Origin: Hoskinsella mucinilytica
GTDB taxonomy: Bacteria > Bacillota_I > Bacilli_A > Erysipelotrichales > Erysipelotrichaceae
Assembly (NCBI RefSeq): GCF_045223415.1
Contig: NZ_JBEQZJ010000029.1
Location: forward strand, 1 to 52,126
Reading direction: 5' to 3'
DNA length: 52,126 bases
The notes under the pieces are model-generated. The model did not search any database. It was not told the origin of the DNA and worked only from the letters and a program-made list of their open reading frames with translations. This document shows, piece after piece, positions 15,336 to 23,110 of this stretch. Made by a program: the position numbers and the translations under genes. Within the stretch, counting starts at the first letter, position 1, and each line of letters opens with the position of its first letter.

Positions 15336-16541
15336 TTAAGGACGTTTAACGATAACAGCTGTTCCTTGTCCTCCACCAATACATAGAGAAGCAAGACCTG
15401 TTTTTGCATCACGTTTGATCATTTCGTGAATCAATGTAACTAAAATACGGTTACCAGAAGCACCTACAGGGTGACCAAGAGCGATAGCTCCACCATTTAC
15501 GTTTGTTTTTGCTAAGAATGCTTCACGATCGATACCATGTTCTTCTACCAATTCGTGGATAACACCTAATGACTGAGCAGCGAATGCTTCGTTTAATTCA
15601 ACCAATTCAATTTCATCTAATTTCAAACCTGCATAGTTCAATGCATTGCGAATTGCAGGAGTAGGACCAAGACCCATAGTCAATGGATCAACACCACCTT
15701 GACCGATACCGACAACTTCACAGATTGGAGTAAGGTTGTATTTTGCAACTGCATCTTCACTTGCTAATAACACAAAGCTTGCACCATCATTGATTCCTGA
15801 AGCATTGGCTGCTGTAACAGTACCATCTTTGATAAATGCTGGACGTAATTTAGCCATTTTTTCTGGAGTTGATTTACGGTTAGGGTGTTCATCTGTATCA
15901 AATGTGATCGTTTCTTTACGTAATTTTACTTCAACAGGAACGATTTCATCTTTGAAGCGTCCGCTGTCAACTGCAGCGATTGCTTTCTGCTGAGAAGCAT
16001 ATCCGAATTCATCTTGCATTTCACGAGTGATACCATATTTAGCTGCAATATTTTCAGCAGTAACACCCATGTGAATTCCGTTCATTGCATCAGTCAAAGC
16101 ATCATAGATCATGTGGTCTACTACTTTGAAGTCTCCCATTTTATTTCCTGTACGAGTATTTGCAGGGATTAAATAAGGAGCACCGGACATAGATTCTACA
16201 CCACCAGCAACAACGATGTCGTTGAATCCGGTCTGGATAGACATAACGCCTTCCATTACAGTTCTTAAACCAGAACCACAAACCATGTTCACGGAGTGAG
16301 CACATACAGATTCAGGAATACCAGCAGCTAAGCTGACCTGACGACCGATATTCTGCCCCAATCCAGCACTTAATACATTACCGCAAAGTAATTCATCAAC
16401 GTTTTCTGGAGCTACATGAGCATCTTCCAACAACGCTTTTACAACTGTGGCACCTAAGTCAACTGCTTTTACAGTTGTCAAAGATCCAAGAAAACTACCG
16501 ATTGCGCTACGTTTTGCGCTGACTACATACGTTTTTTTCAT
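15336..16541 (-). CDS. thl: Acetyl-CoA C-acetyltransferase (thiolase), copy 1
   Basis: 401 residues. It condenses two acetyl-CoA to acetoacetyl-CoA, the first step of butyrate formation. The three active-site elements are intact: Cys88 ('VNMVCGSGL'), His357 ('ALGHPVGASG') and Cys387 ('SLCIGGGQG'). The start 'MKKTYVVSAKRSAIGSF' is chosen because minus-strand AGGTAGAG lies just upstream; the longer frame from 16595 has no such site and reads across the leader. It has its own promoter (16604-16632), a hairpin-forming inverted repeat in the leader and a Rex-like box upstream. It lies head to tail with a second thiolase, roughly three-quarters identical by eye. Confidence 0.95.
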   Translation of the reverse strand: MKKTYVVSAKRSAIGSFLGSLTTVKAVDLGATVVKALLEDAHVAPENVDELLCGNVLSAGLGQNIGRQVSLAAGIPESVCAHSVNMVCGSGLRTVMEGVMSIQTGFNDIVVAGGVESMSGAPYLIPANTRTGNKMGDFKVVDHMIYDALTDAMNGIHMGVTAENIAAKYGITREMQDEFGYASQQKAIAAVDSGRFKDEIVPVEVKLRKETITFDTDEHPNRKSTPEKMAKLRPAFIKDGTVTAANASGINDGASFVLLASEDAVAKYNLTPICEVVGIGQGGVDPLTMGLGPTPAIRNALNYAGLKLDEIELVELNEAFAAQSLGVIHELVEEHGIDREAFLAKTNVNGGAIALGHPVGASGNRILVTLIHEMIKRDAKTGLASLCIGGGQGTAVIVKRP

Positions 16542-16573
16542 TTTCTCTACCTGTCTTTCTTTCTTTTTTTGAT

Positions 16574-16592
16574 GGTCAGGGATCGCCTGACC
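16574..16592. promoter_or_regulatory. Perfect inverted repeat in the leader of thiolase copy 1
   Basis: GGTCAGG-GATCG-CCTGACC has seven-base perfect arms. On the minus strand it lies about 7-25 bases after the predicted transcription start, so it could be a repressor operator or an RNA hairpin. It is A-rich on the 3' side, so it is not a terminator. Confidence 0.5.
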
Positions 16593-16603
16593 CATACAGA
16601 AAC

Positions 16604-16632
16604 ATGATAAAGGAAAGTAGGCCTTTTGTCAA
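16604..16632 (-). promoter_or_regulatory. Promoter of thiolase copy 1
   Basis: Minus-strand TTGACA (16632-16627), 17 bases, TATCAT (16609-16604). Confidence 0.75.
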
Positions 16633-16636
16633 CCAC

Positions 16637-16654
16637 TTGTGAAAAAATTATTAA
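16637..16654. promoter_or_regulatory. Rex-like operator upstream of thiolase copy 1
   Basis: TTGTGAAAAAATTATTAA has one perfect Rex half-site (TTGTGAA) and a degenerate second half, with the 7-4-7 spacing of the Rex consensus. It abuts the -35 box of the thiolase promoter. Confidence 0.45.
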
Positions 16655-16685
16655 GTGCAAAAAGTTTAATATTTCCCATTTTTCA

Positions 16686-16720
16686 CGAAAGAAAAGGGAA
16701 TTGGAGCATTCCATTCCCTT
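16686..16720 (-). terminator. Terminator of thiolase copy 2
   Basis: AAGGGAATTGGA / TCCATTCCCTT stem with a four-base loop; on the minus strand it is followed by a TTCTTT run. It falls just after the copy-2 stop. Confidence 0.75.
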
Positions 16721-16731
16721 GTTGTTTTCGG

Positions 16732-17940
16732 TTAAGGTCGTTTGATGATGACAGCCGCTCCTTGTCCTCCACCGATACATAGAGAAGCAAGACCGACCTT
16801 GAGATCACGTTTTTGCATTTCATGCAATAGGGTAACTAAAATACGATTGCCTGAAGCACCGACAGGATGACCCAAAGCAATGGCCCCACCATTGACATTT
16901 GTTTTTTCCAGGAAAGCTTGGCGATCCATACCAGTAGCTTCTTCTAATTCGTGAATGACACCAAGAGATTGAGCTGCAAAGGCTTCATTTAATTCTACCA
17001 ATTGCATGTCTTCAATGCTCATGTTCGCATAACGAAGGGCATTTAAAATAGCAGGTGTTGGACCTAATCCCATCACACGTGGATCAACGCCACCTTGACC
17101 AAAGCCGATGACTTCAGCAAGTGGAGTTAAATTGTACTTTTCTATTGCATCTTCACTGGCGATGATTGTGAAACTTGCACCATCATTGATTCCGGATGCA
17201 TTGGCTGCAGTAACAGTTCCATCAGGTGTAAAGGCAGGGCGAAGTTTTGCCATTTTCTCAGGTGTAGAAGTACGATTCGGATGTTCATCGGTATCAAAGA
17301 TCGTAACACTTCCTTTTTTGCCAGGAACCTCTACAGGAACGATTTCGTCTTTGAAACGTCCACTATCGATGGCTGCGATTGCTTTTTGTTGAGATGCAAA
17401 TGCGAATGCATCTTGTTCCTCTCTTGTAATGCCGTATTTTTTCGCAATATTATCGGCAGTGACTCCCATATGAATATCATACATACCATCGGTCAAACCA
17501 TCATGTAGCATCGCATCAACCATAGTAAGATCTCCCATCTTTACACCGTTACGAACTTTGCTAGGAACAAGATAAGGAGCGTTGGTCATGGATTCTACAC
17601 CACCAGCGACAAAGATATCACCAAATCCACATTGGATCCTCATGGTTGCTTCCATAACGGCTTTTAAACCAGAGCCACATAACATATTAATGCTTTGTGC
17701 ACAAACTTCGACCGGGACACCTGCGGCAATACTGACTTGACGTCCGATGTTTTGACCAAGACCTGCGGCGATGACATTTCCTACGATGACTTCATCGATG
17801 GTTTCAGGAGCGATGCCTGCTTGTGAAATGGCTTCTTTTAATACGGTTGCACCTAAATTCACAAGGTTGACATTGGTCAAACCTCCCATAAAACTGCCGA
17901 TGGCACTACGCTTAGCGGCAACGATATATGCTTTTTTCAT
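16732..17940 (-). CDS. thl: Acetyl-CoA C-acetyltransferase (thiolase), copy 2
   Basis: 402 residues with a complete thiolase active site: Cys88 ('INMLCGSGL'), His358 ('ALGHPVGASG') and Cys388 ('SLCIGGGQG'). Reaction: 2 acetyl-CoA to acetoacetyl-CoA plus CoA, or the reverse. Minus-strand GTGAGGA precedes the ATG. The gene is divergent from bcd-etfB-etfA, and the roughly 300-base space between them holds both promoters and several Rex-like boxes. It has its own terminator, so it is not simply read through into copy 1. Conserved flanks and catalytic residues suggest both copies are active; they may differ in regulation or in preference for longer acyl-CoA. Confidence 0.95.
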   Translation of the reverse strand: MKKAYIVAAKRSAIGSFMGGLTNVNLVNLGATVLKEAISQAGIAPETIDEVIVGNVIAAGLGQNIGRQVSIAAGVPVEVCAQSINMLCGSGLKAVMEATMRIQCGFGDIFVAGGVESMTNAPYLVPSKVRNGVKMGDLTMVDAMLHDGLTDGMYDIHMGVTADNIAKKYGITREEQDAFAFASQQKAIAAIDSGRFKDEIVPVEVPGKKGSVTIFDTDEHPNRTSTPEKMAKLRPAFTPDGTVTAANASGINDGASFTIIASEDAIEKYNLTPLAEVIGFGQGGVDPRVMGLGPTPAILNALRYANMSIEDMQLVELNEAFAAQSLGVIHELEEATGMDRQAFLEKTNVNGGAIALGHPVGASGNRILVTLLHEMQKRDLKVGLASLCIGGGQGAAVIIKRP

Positions 17941-17967
17941 AAAATATTCCTCACTTTCTTTTGTTTC

Positions 17968-17996
17968 AGTGTAAGGGGTAATCGAAGGAATGTCAA
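17968..17996 (-). promoter_or_regulatory. Promoter of thiolase copy 2
   Basis: Minus-strand TTGACA (17996-17991), 17 bases, TACACT (17973-17968), about 27 bases before the ATG. Confidence 0.75.
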
Positions 17997-18001
17997 CCCA
18001 C

Positions 18002-18019
18002 TAAATAAAAAATTCACAA
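18002..18019. promoter_or_regulatory. Rex-like half operator upstream of thiolase copy 2
   Basis: TAAATAAAAAATTCACAA: a perfect TTCACAA half with a poor second half, placed just upstream of the thiolase -35 box as at copy 1. Confidence 0.35.
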
Positions 18020-18055
18020 GCAAGAATTACTCGTGAAGAAACAAGAAAAATGAAC

Positions 18056-18073
18056 TTGTGAAAAAATCCTCAA
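18056..18073. promoter_or_regulatory. Rex-like operator in the thiolase-bcd divergent region
   Basis: TTGTGAAAAAATCCTCAA: a perfect first half and a second half with five of seven positions matching TTCACAA. Confidence 0.5.
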
Positions 18074-18077
18074 ATAA

Positions 18078-18095
18078 TTGTTAAAAAAATAACAA
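18078..18095. promoter_or_regulatory. Rex operator upstream of bcd promoter
   Basis: TTGTTAAAAAAATAACAA is a symmetrical 18-bp site (TTGTTA-N6-TAACAA) matching the Rex consensus at nearly every position. It ends five bases before the bcd -35 element. Rex represses butyrate genes in clostridia when NADH is low. Confidence 0.7.
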
Positions 18096-18100
18096 AGTTA

Positions 18101-18129
18101 TTGACGTGAAGAAAAAATAGTTCTAAAAT
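18101..18129 (+). promoter_or_regulatory. Promoter of bcd-etfB-etfA
   Basis: TTGACG (18101-18106), 17 bases, TAAAAT (18124-18129). The predicted start, near 18136, is exactly where the structured leader begins. Confidence 0.7.
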
Positions 18130-18135
18130 TAAAGG

Positions 18136-18203
18136 TAGGATTGCGCTTATCTGTCAAGGATAACGCCCGATATGCCAAAAATTGGCTGAAAAAGGAAATC
18201 CTA
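18136..18203 (+). promoter_or_regulatory. Structured 5' leader of the bcd mRNA (three-way junction)
   Basis: TAGGATT (18136-18142) pairs with AATCCTA (18197-18203) and closes two hairpins. One is GCG-c-TTATC with GATAACGC (18143-18166, one bulge, seven-base loop). The other is GCCAA-AAA-TTGGC (18174-18186). The closing stem begins at the predicted first transcribed base. The structure ends about 15 bases before the AAGGAGAGGAG of bcd. It could be an mRNA-stabilising 5' element or an undescribed ligand-sensing leader; I do not recognise it as a known riboswitch. Confidence 0.5.
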
Positions 18204-18236
18204 TTGTTCAAGAAAATTAAGGAGAGGAGAACACTT

Positions 18237-19376
18237 ATGGACTTCATGTTAACAGAACAACAACAAATGATGAAGAAGCTATTCGCTGAGTTTGCTGAAA
18301 AAGATGTAAAACCTCTTGCAGCAGAAGTCGACGAAGACGAACGTTTCCCACGTGAAAACGTTGAAAAGATGAGAGAATGCAAGATGCTTGGTATTCCATT
18401 CCCAAGAGAATACGGCGGAGCAGGTGCTGATTACCTGTGCTACATCCTTGCAGTAGAAGAATTGAGTAAGAAATGTGCAACAACTGGTGTAGTATTATCT
18501 GCTCATACATCTTTAGGAACATGGCCAATCTTCGCATATGGTACAGAAGAACAGAAAAACAGATATCTGCCTGATTTATGCAGTGGAAAAAAATTGGCAG
18601 CATTCGGTTTGACAGAACCTAATGCAGGTACTGATGCTGCTGGTCAGCAGACAACTGCAGTAAAAGATGGGGATGATTATATCTTAAATGGTACAAAAAT
18701 CTTTATCACAAATGCTGGTGAAGCAGATGTATATGTCATCTTCGCTATGACAGACAAGACAAAGGGAACACATGGTATCTCTGCATTTATCGTAGATAAA
18801 GGTACACCTGGATTTACTGTTGGACAGCACGAAAAGAAATTAGGTATTCGTGGTAGTGCAACAAGTGAATTGATCTTCAATAATGTACGTCTTTCTAAAG
18901 ATCAGTTATTAGGTCAGGAAGGTAAAGGCTTTAAGGTTGCCATGACTACACTAGATGGTGGACGTATTGGTATTGCTGCTCAAGCTCTTGGTATTGCACA
19001 GGGTGCAATCGATGAAGTTGTTCCTTATGTGAAATCACGTAAACAGTTCGGTCGTCCTATTGCAAAATTCCAGAATACACAGTTCCAACTTGCTGATATG
19101 CAGGTAAAAACTGATGCTGCAAGACTATTGGTTTACCAAGCTGCAATGGCAAAAGAAAAAGGTCAGCCTTATACTTATTTAGCTGCAGAAGCAAAATTAT
19201 TCGCTGCAGAAGTTGCTATGGAAGTAACAACAAAAGCTATCCAATTGATGGGTGGATATGGTTATACTCGTGATTACCCAGTAGAAAGAATGTTCCGTGA
19301 TGCTAAGATCACAGAAATCTATGAAGGTACTTCTGAAGTACAGCGTATGGTTGTTTCTGGCCAGATGTTGAAATAA
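18237..19376 (+). CDS. bcd: Butyryl-CoA dehydrogenase (acyl-CoA dehydrogenase)
   Basis: A 379-residue FAD enzyme of the short-chain acyl-CoA dehydrogenase family, which here reduces crotonyl-CoA to butyryl-CoA. It has the family blocks 'AFGLTEPNAGTDAAGQQTTA', 'GIRGSATSELIFNNVRL' and 'QLMGGYGYTRDYPVERMFRDAKITEIYEGTSE'. The catalytic base is Glu363 in that last motif. The start 'MDFMLTEQQ' follows AAGGAGAGGAG; an in-frame ATG at 18141 lies inside the structured leader and lacks a ribosome-binding site. Co-transcribed etfB and etfA indicate the electron-bifurcating Bcd-EtfAB complex, which couples crotonyl-CoA reduction to ferredoxin reduction with NADH. Codons look biased, as in a highly expressed gene. 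Confidence 0.95.
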   Translation: MDFMLTEQQQMMKKLFAEFAEKDVKPLAAEVDEDERFPRENVEKMRECKMLGIPFPREYGGAGADYLCYILAVEELSKKCATTGVVLSAHTSLGTWPIFAYGTEEQKNRYLPDLCSGKKLAAFGLTEPNAGTDAAGQQTTAVKDGDDYILNGTKIFITNAGEADVYVIFAMTDKTKGTHGISAFIVDKGTPGFTVGQHEKKLGIRGSATSELIFNNVRLSKDQLLGQEGKGFKVAMTTLDGGRIGIAAQALGIAQGAIDEVVPYVKSRKQFGRPIAKFQNTQFQLADMQVKTDAARLLVYQAAMAKEKGQPYTYLAAEAKLFAAEVAMEVTTKAIQLMGGYGYTRDYPVERMFRDAKITEIYEGTSEVQRMVVSGQMLK

Positions 19377-19396
19377 TAAAGGAAAGGAAGAAGAAC

Positions 19397-20188
19397 ATGA
19401 AAATTATCGCTCTTGTGAAACAGGTACCGGATTCAACAGAAATCCGTGTAGATAAAGTAACTGGTACATTGATTCGTGCCGGTGTTCCAAGTATCATCAA
19501 TCCAGACGACTTGGCTGGTGTAGAAGAAGCTTTAAAAATCAAAGAAACAAAAGATGATGTAACTGTTACAGTTATTTCTATGGGACCTCCACAGGCTAGT
19601 GGAATGTTAAAAGAATTGCTAGCTCGTGGTGTTGATGAAGTTGTATTGATTACAGATCGTGCTTTTGCTGGTGCAGATACTTGTGCTACTTCAAGCACTT
19701 TAGCTGCTGCTATTGAAAAAGTAGGTTATGATTTGATCATCGCTGGACGTCAGGCAATCGATGGAGATACTGCTCAGGTAGGACCTCAGACTGCAGAACG
19801 TCTTGATATTCCACAGGTAACTTATGTCGATAAAATTATTGATATCAATGATAAGACGATCACAGTAAGAAAATCATTGGAAGAAAGTGAAGAAATCATC
19901 GAAGCAAAACTTCCATGTCTGTTAACTACATTAAGTGGTATGAACACTCCTCGTTACATGAACTGTAATGATATCGTTGACTCTTTCAATAAAGAAGTTA
20001 AGATCATGACTTTCAACGATTTGGGCATCGATGCAAGCAAAGTTGGTCTTGCAGGTTCTCCAACAAAAGTACATCACACATTTACAAAAGATGTTACTGC
20101 TGAAACAGAAACTTACGAACTGCCAGCTGCTGAAGCTGCAAAATTGATTGCTAAGACATTAAAAGAAAAGCAGATCATTACGAAATAG
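19397..20188 (+). CDS. etfB: Electron transfer flavoprotein subunit beta
   Basis: 263 residues. The N-terminal 'KIIALVKQVPDSTEIRVDKVTGTLIRAGVPSIINPDDLAGVEEAL' and central 'DLIIAGRQAIDGDTAQVGPQTAERLDIPQVTYV' are diagnostic of EtfB. It pairs with EtfA and Bcd. In bifurcating complexes this subunit binds the flavin that takes hydride from NADH and splits the electrons. It lies 20 bases after bcd and 12 bases before etfA, and its GGAAAGGAAG ribosome-binding site lies in that gap. Length and order bcd-etfB-etfA are as in clostridial butyrate operons. Confidence 0.96.
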   Translation: MKIIALVKQVPDSTEIRVDKVTGTLIRAGVPSIINPDDLAGVEEALKIKETKDDVTVTVISMGPPQASGMLKELLARGVDEVVLITDRAFAGADTCATSSTLAAAIEKVGYDLIIAGRQAIDGDTAQVGPQTAERLDIPQVTYVDKIIDINDKTITVRKSLEESEEIIEAKLPCLLTTLSGMNTPRYMNCNDIVDSFNKEVKIMTFNDLGIDASKVGLAGSPTKVHHTFTKDVTAETETYELPAAEAAKLIAKTLKEKQIITK

Positions 20189-20200
20189 GAGGAGAATACA

Positions 20201-21223
20201 ATGGCTAAATTTGAAGGATACAAAGATATTTACGTATTCGTTGAACAAAGAAACGGCGTGATCGCCAATGTTGGATACGAATTGATTTCTGAAGCTAGAA
20301 AATTGGTTGCATCCATTCCTCACATGGGATTCCAGGTTGTTGGTGTATTATTAGGACATAACATCAAGGATCAGGCTCAGGATGTTATTGCACATGGTGC
20401 TGATAAAGTAATCGTTGCTGATGACGCTATGTTGGAAGGATACTCTACTCAGTTTTATGCTGATACATTAACTCAGATCATCAATACATTTAAACCAGAT
20501 AGCTTCTTAACTGGAGCTACTGTACTTGGACGTGATTTAGCACCACGTGTTGCTGCACGTTTGAATGCTGGTTTAACTGCCGATGCTACAAAAATCGAAA
20601 TGGACCCTGAAAAGGAAGATGAAGCATTATTGCTAGTAACTCGTCCTACTTTCGGTGGTAACTTATTTGGTACTATCATTTGTCCGGACACTCGTCCACA
20701 GATGGCTACGATTCGTCCAAACGTATTCAGTATGGATCCAGTAGATGCTTCAAGAACTGGTGAAGTAATCGAATTTACACCTGAATTCGCTGACAAAGAC
20801 GCTAAAGTTATCGTGAAAGAAACGATTGCTAAAGTCGTAGAAGGTATTGATATTACAAAATGTGATATTCTTGTTGGCGCAGGACGTGGTGCTGAAGATT
20901 GCTTAGACATGGTACAGGCTGTTGCTGAAGAATTAGGTGGAGCAATGTGTGCTAGTCGTGCAGTTGTTGATGATGGATTTGTAAACAAAGACATCCAGGT
21001 TGGTCAGACTGGTAAAACAGTTCGTCCAAGTTTGTATATTGCATGTGGTATCTCTGGTGCTTGTCAGCACGTAGCAGGTATGGAAAAATCAGATATGATC
21101 ATTGCTATCAATCGTGACCCACAAGCTGAAATCTTCAGTATTTCAAACATGGGCTTTGTTGGTGATGTAAAAGAAATTCTTCCATTATTAAAAGAAGAAA
21201 TCATCGCTGCGAAAAAAGCGTAG
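20201..21223 (+). CDS. etfA: Electron transfer flavoprotein subunit alpha
   Basis: 340 residues. The C-terminal FAD-binding signature is intact: 'VGQTGKTVRPSLYIACGISGACQHVAGMEKSDMIIAINRDPQAEIFSISNMGFVGDV'. The N-terminal half is the usual alpha/beta domain with no ferredoxin-domain extension. Together with EtfB and Bcd it should form the complex that links NADH oxidation to crotonyl-CoA and ferredoxin reduction. AGGAGGA lies upstream of the ATG. It is the last gene before a terminator, so hbd and crt may depend on read-through or their own promoters. Confidence 0.96.
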   Translation: MAKFEGYKDIYVFVEQRNGVIANVGYELISEARKLVASIPHMGFQVVGVLLGHNIKDQAQDVIAHGADKVIVADDAMLEGYSTQFYADTLTQIINTFKPDSFLTGATVLGRDLAPRVAARLNAGLTADATKIEMDPEKEDEALLLVTRPTFGGNLFGTIICPDTRPQMATIRPNVFSMDPVDASRTGEVIEFTPEFADKDAKVIVKETIAKVVEGIDITKCDILVGAGRGAEDCLDMVQAVAEELGGAMCASRAVVDDGFVNKDIQVGQTGKTVRPSLYIACGISGACQHVAGMEKSDMIIAINRDPQAEIFSISNMGFVGDVKEILPLLKEEIIAAKKA

Positions 21224-21232
21224 TAGTTATGT

Positions 21233-21266
21233 AAAAGGCAGCGCAGGTATTACGCTGTCCTTTTGT
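21233..21266 (+). terminator. Terminator after etfA
   Basis: AAAAGG-CAGCG pairs with CGCTG-T-CCTTTT (one bulge), then a T-run. A TACAAT follows and could be a weak -10 for hbd. Confidence 0.7.
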
Positions 21267-21296
21267 TACAATAAAATAGAAAAGGAGATCTGAAAC

Positions 21297-22136
21297 ATGA
21301 AAAAAGTTGGAGTAATCGGCGCAGGAACAATGGGCCAGGGTATCGCTAATGCATTCGCTACAAATGGTTATGATGTAACAGTTTGTGACATCAAACTAGA
21401 ATGGGCACAGGGCGGTATCGACAAAATCGCTAAAAAATTAGACAAGCTAGTTTCAAGAGAAAAAATGACTGCAGAAGCTGCTGCAGAAATCAAAGGAAAC
21501 TTAAAAGCAGGAGAATACAAGGATTTAGCAGACTGTGATTTGGTAGTAGAGGCTGTTCTAGAAATCATGGAAACGAAAAAAGAATTGTTCTCAACCTTAG
21601 ATGAAATCTGTAAAGATAGCTGTATCTTCGGTACAAACACATCTTCTTTATCAGTAACTGAAATCGCAAAAGGTATCAAACACAATGTAATCGGTATGCA
21701 TTTCTTCAACCCAGCAGATCGTATGAAGTTGGTTGAAGTTATCTCTGGTATCAACACACCAGCAGAAACAAAAGATGCTATCATCGAAATCAGCAAGTCT
21801 TTAGGAAAAACTCCTGTAGAAGTCGCAGAAGGTCCAGGATTTGTTGTTAACAGAATCTTAGTTCCAATGATCAATGAAGCTGCATTCATTCTTCAAGAAG
21901 GTATTGCTTCTGTAGAAGATATTGATACTGCTATGAAACTTGGCGCAAACCATCCTATGGGACCTCTTGCATTAGGTGACTTAATTGGTCTTGATATCGT
22001 TGTCGCAATCATGGATGTATTATTCAATGAAACTCATGATTCTAAATATCGTTGCTGTACATTGCTAAGAAAAATGGTTCGTGGCGGTAAATTAGGACAG
22101 AAAACTGGTATCGGATTCTACGATTACAACAAATAA
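21297..22136 (+). CDS. hbd: 3-hydroxybutyryl-CoA dehydrogenase
   Basis: 279 residues. It reduces acetoacetyl-CoA to 3-hydroxybutyryl-CoA with NAD(P)H. The dinucleotide motif GAGTMG spans residues 8-13. The catalytic His135 lies in 'VIGMHFFNPADRMKLVEVI', and 'GPGFVVNRILVPMINEA' starts the C-terminal dimer domain. Length and motifs match clostridial Hbd. AAGGAG precedes the ATG. It is flanked by hairpin terminators on both sides, so its dosage may be tuned separately from bcd-etfBA. Codon use resembles that of bcd and the etf genes. Confidence 0.96.
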   Translation: MKKVGVIGAGTMGQGIANAFATNGYDVTVCDIKLEWAQGGIDKIAKKLDKLVSREKMTAEAAAEIKGNLKAGEYKDLADCDLVVEAVLEIMETKKELFSTLDEICKDSCIFGTNTSSLSVTEIAKGIKHNVIGMHFFNPADRMKLVEVISGINTPAETKDAIIEISKSLGKTPVEVAEGPGFVVNRILVPMINEAAFILQEGIASVEDIDTAMKLGANHPMGPLALGDLIGLDIVVAIMDVLFNETHDSKYRCCTLLRKMVRGGKLGQKTGIGFYDYNK

Positions 22137-22155
22137 GCTTTTATCAAACATGTAT

Positions 22156-22209
22156 AAGTGAATCTATAATTTCACATGAATTCCATTGAAATTGTGGATT
22201 CACTTTTTT
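22156..22209 (+). terminator. Terminator after hbd
   Basis: AAGTGAATC / GATTCACTT outer stem, an inner ATTTCA / TGAAAT stem, then TTTTTT. The T-run merges with a Rex-like half-site (ATAACAA at 22215-22221). Confidence 0.75.
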
Positions 22210-22239
22210 AAAAAATAACAATAGAAAGGACTATATAAA

Positions 22240-23019
22240 ATGGAAACAATTTTATTAACTGTAGAAGGTCATGTCGCAACAATTACGATCAATAGACCAA
22301 AAGCATTGAATGCATTAAGTACTGCTGTTTTAACAGAATTAAACGAAGCTTTAAATGAAGTTGATGCAAATAAAGATGTCTATGCATTGGTCATCACAGG
22401 TGCTGGTGAAAAATCATTCGTAGCCGGTGCGGATATTGCTGAAATGAAAGATAAATCAGTAGAAGAAGCTGCTGTTTATGGTAAATTCGGAAATGAAGTA
22501 TTCCGTAAAATTGAAACTTTCCGTTGTCCGGTCATCGCCGCTGTAAATGGTTTTGCACTTGGCGGTGGTTGTGAATTGGCTATGAGCTGTGATATTCGTA
22601 TCGCTAGTGAAAATGCTGTATTCGGGCAGCCTGAAGTTGGTTTGGGAATCACTCCGGGATTTGGTGGAACACAGCGTCTTGCTAGAACTGTCGGAGTAGG
22701 AATTGCGAAAGAAATGATCTATACTGCACGTAATATCAAAGCTGATCGTGCATTGGCAATTGGTTTGGTAAACAATGTGGTAGCTGCAGAAGAATTGATG
22801 CCAACTGTTATGAAAATGGCAAATGGCATTGCTAAAAATGCTCCAATTGCAGTTGCATACTCTAAAAAAGCAATTAACAATGGTCTTCAGACAGATATCG
22901 ATGGTGGTATTGCAATCGAGGTAGAAGAATTCTCTAACTGTTTTGCTACAGAAGATCAGACTTATGGTATGACTTGCTTCTTAGAAAAAACAAAAGAAAA
23001 AACATTCTCTAATAAATAA
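22240..23019 (+). CDS. crt: Enoyl-CoA hydratase / crotonase
   Basis: 259 residues. It dehydrates 3-hydroxybutyryl-CoA to crotonyl-CoA. The two catalytic glutamates are visible as Glu112 ('GGGCELAMSCDIR') and Glu132 ('FGQPEVGLGITPGFGGTQRL'). The oxyanion-hole segment 'SFVAGADIAEM' (59-69) is present. GAAAGGA lies upstream of the ATG. It completes the set thl-hbd-crt-bcd/etf in one block. It is separated from hbd by a terminator and from the CoA-transferase by 91 bases. Confidence 0.95.
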   Translation: METILLTVEGHVATITINRPKALNALSTAVLTELNEALNEVDANKDVYALVITGAGEKSFVAGADIAEMKDKSVEEAAVYGKFGNEVFRKIETFRCPVIAAVNGFALGGGCELAMSCDIRIASENAVFGQPEVGLGITPGFGGTQRLARTVGVGIAKEMIYTARNIKADRALAIGLVNNVVAAEELMPTVMKMANGIAKNAPIAVAYSKKAINNGLQTDIDGGIAIEVEEFSNCFATEDQTYGMTCFLEKTKEKTFSNK

Positions 23020-23110
23020 GTCGTTACTTACATCAAGGCTTATCATTTCCTTTTCTTCGGTGCATATGATACACTGAGTTTAGAAAATGATGAAAAGGAG
23101 GTAAAGGAAT

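Noticed and set aside
18141..18236. N-terminal extension of Bcd from the ATG at 18141
   Set aside because: It lies inside the structured leader with no ribosome-binding site, while MDFMLTEQQ at 18237 has AAGGAGAGGAG and matches the family's start.
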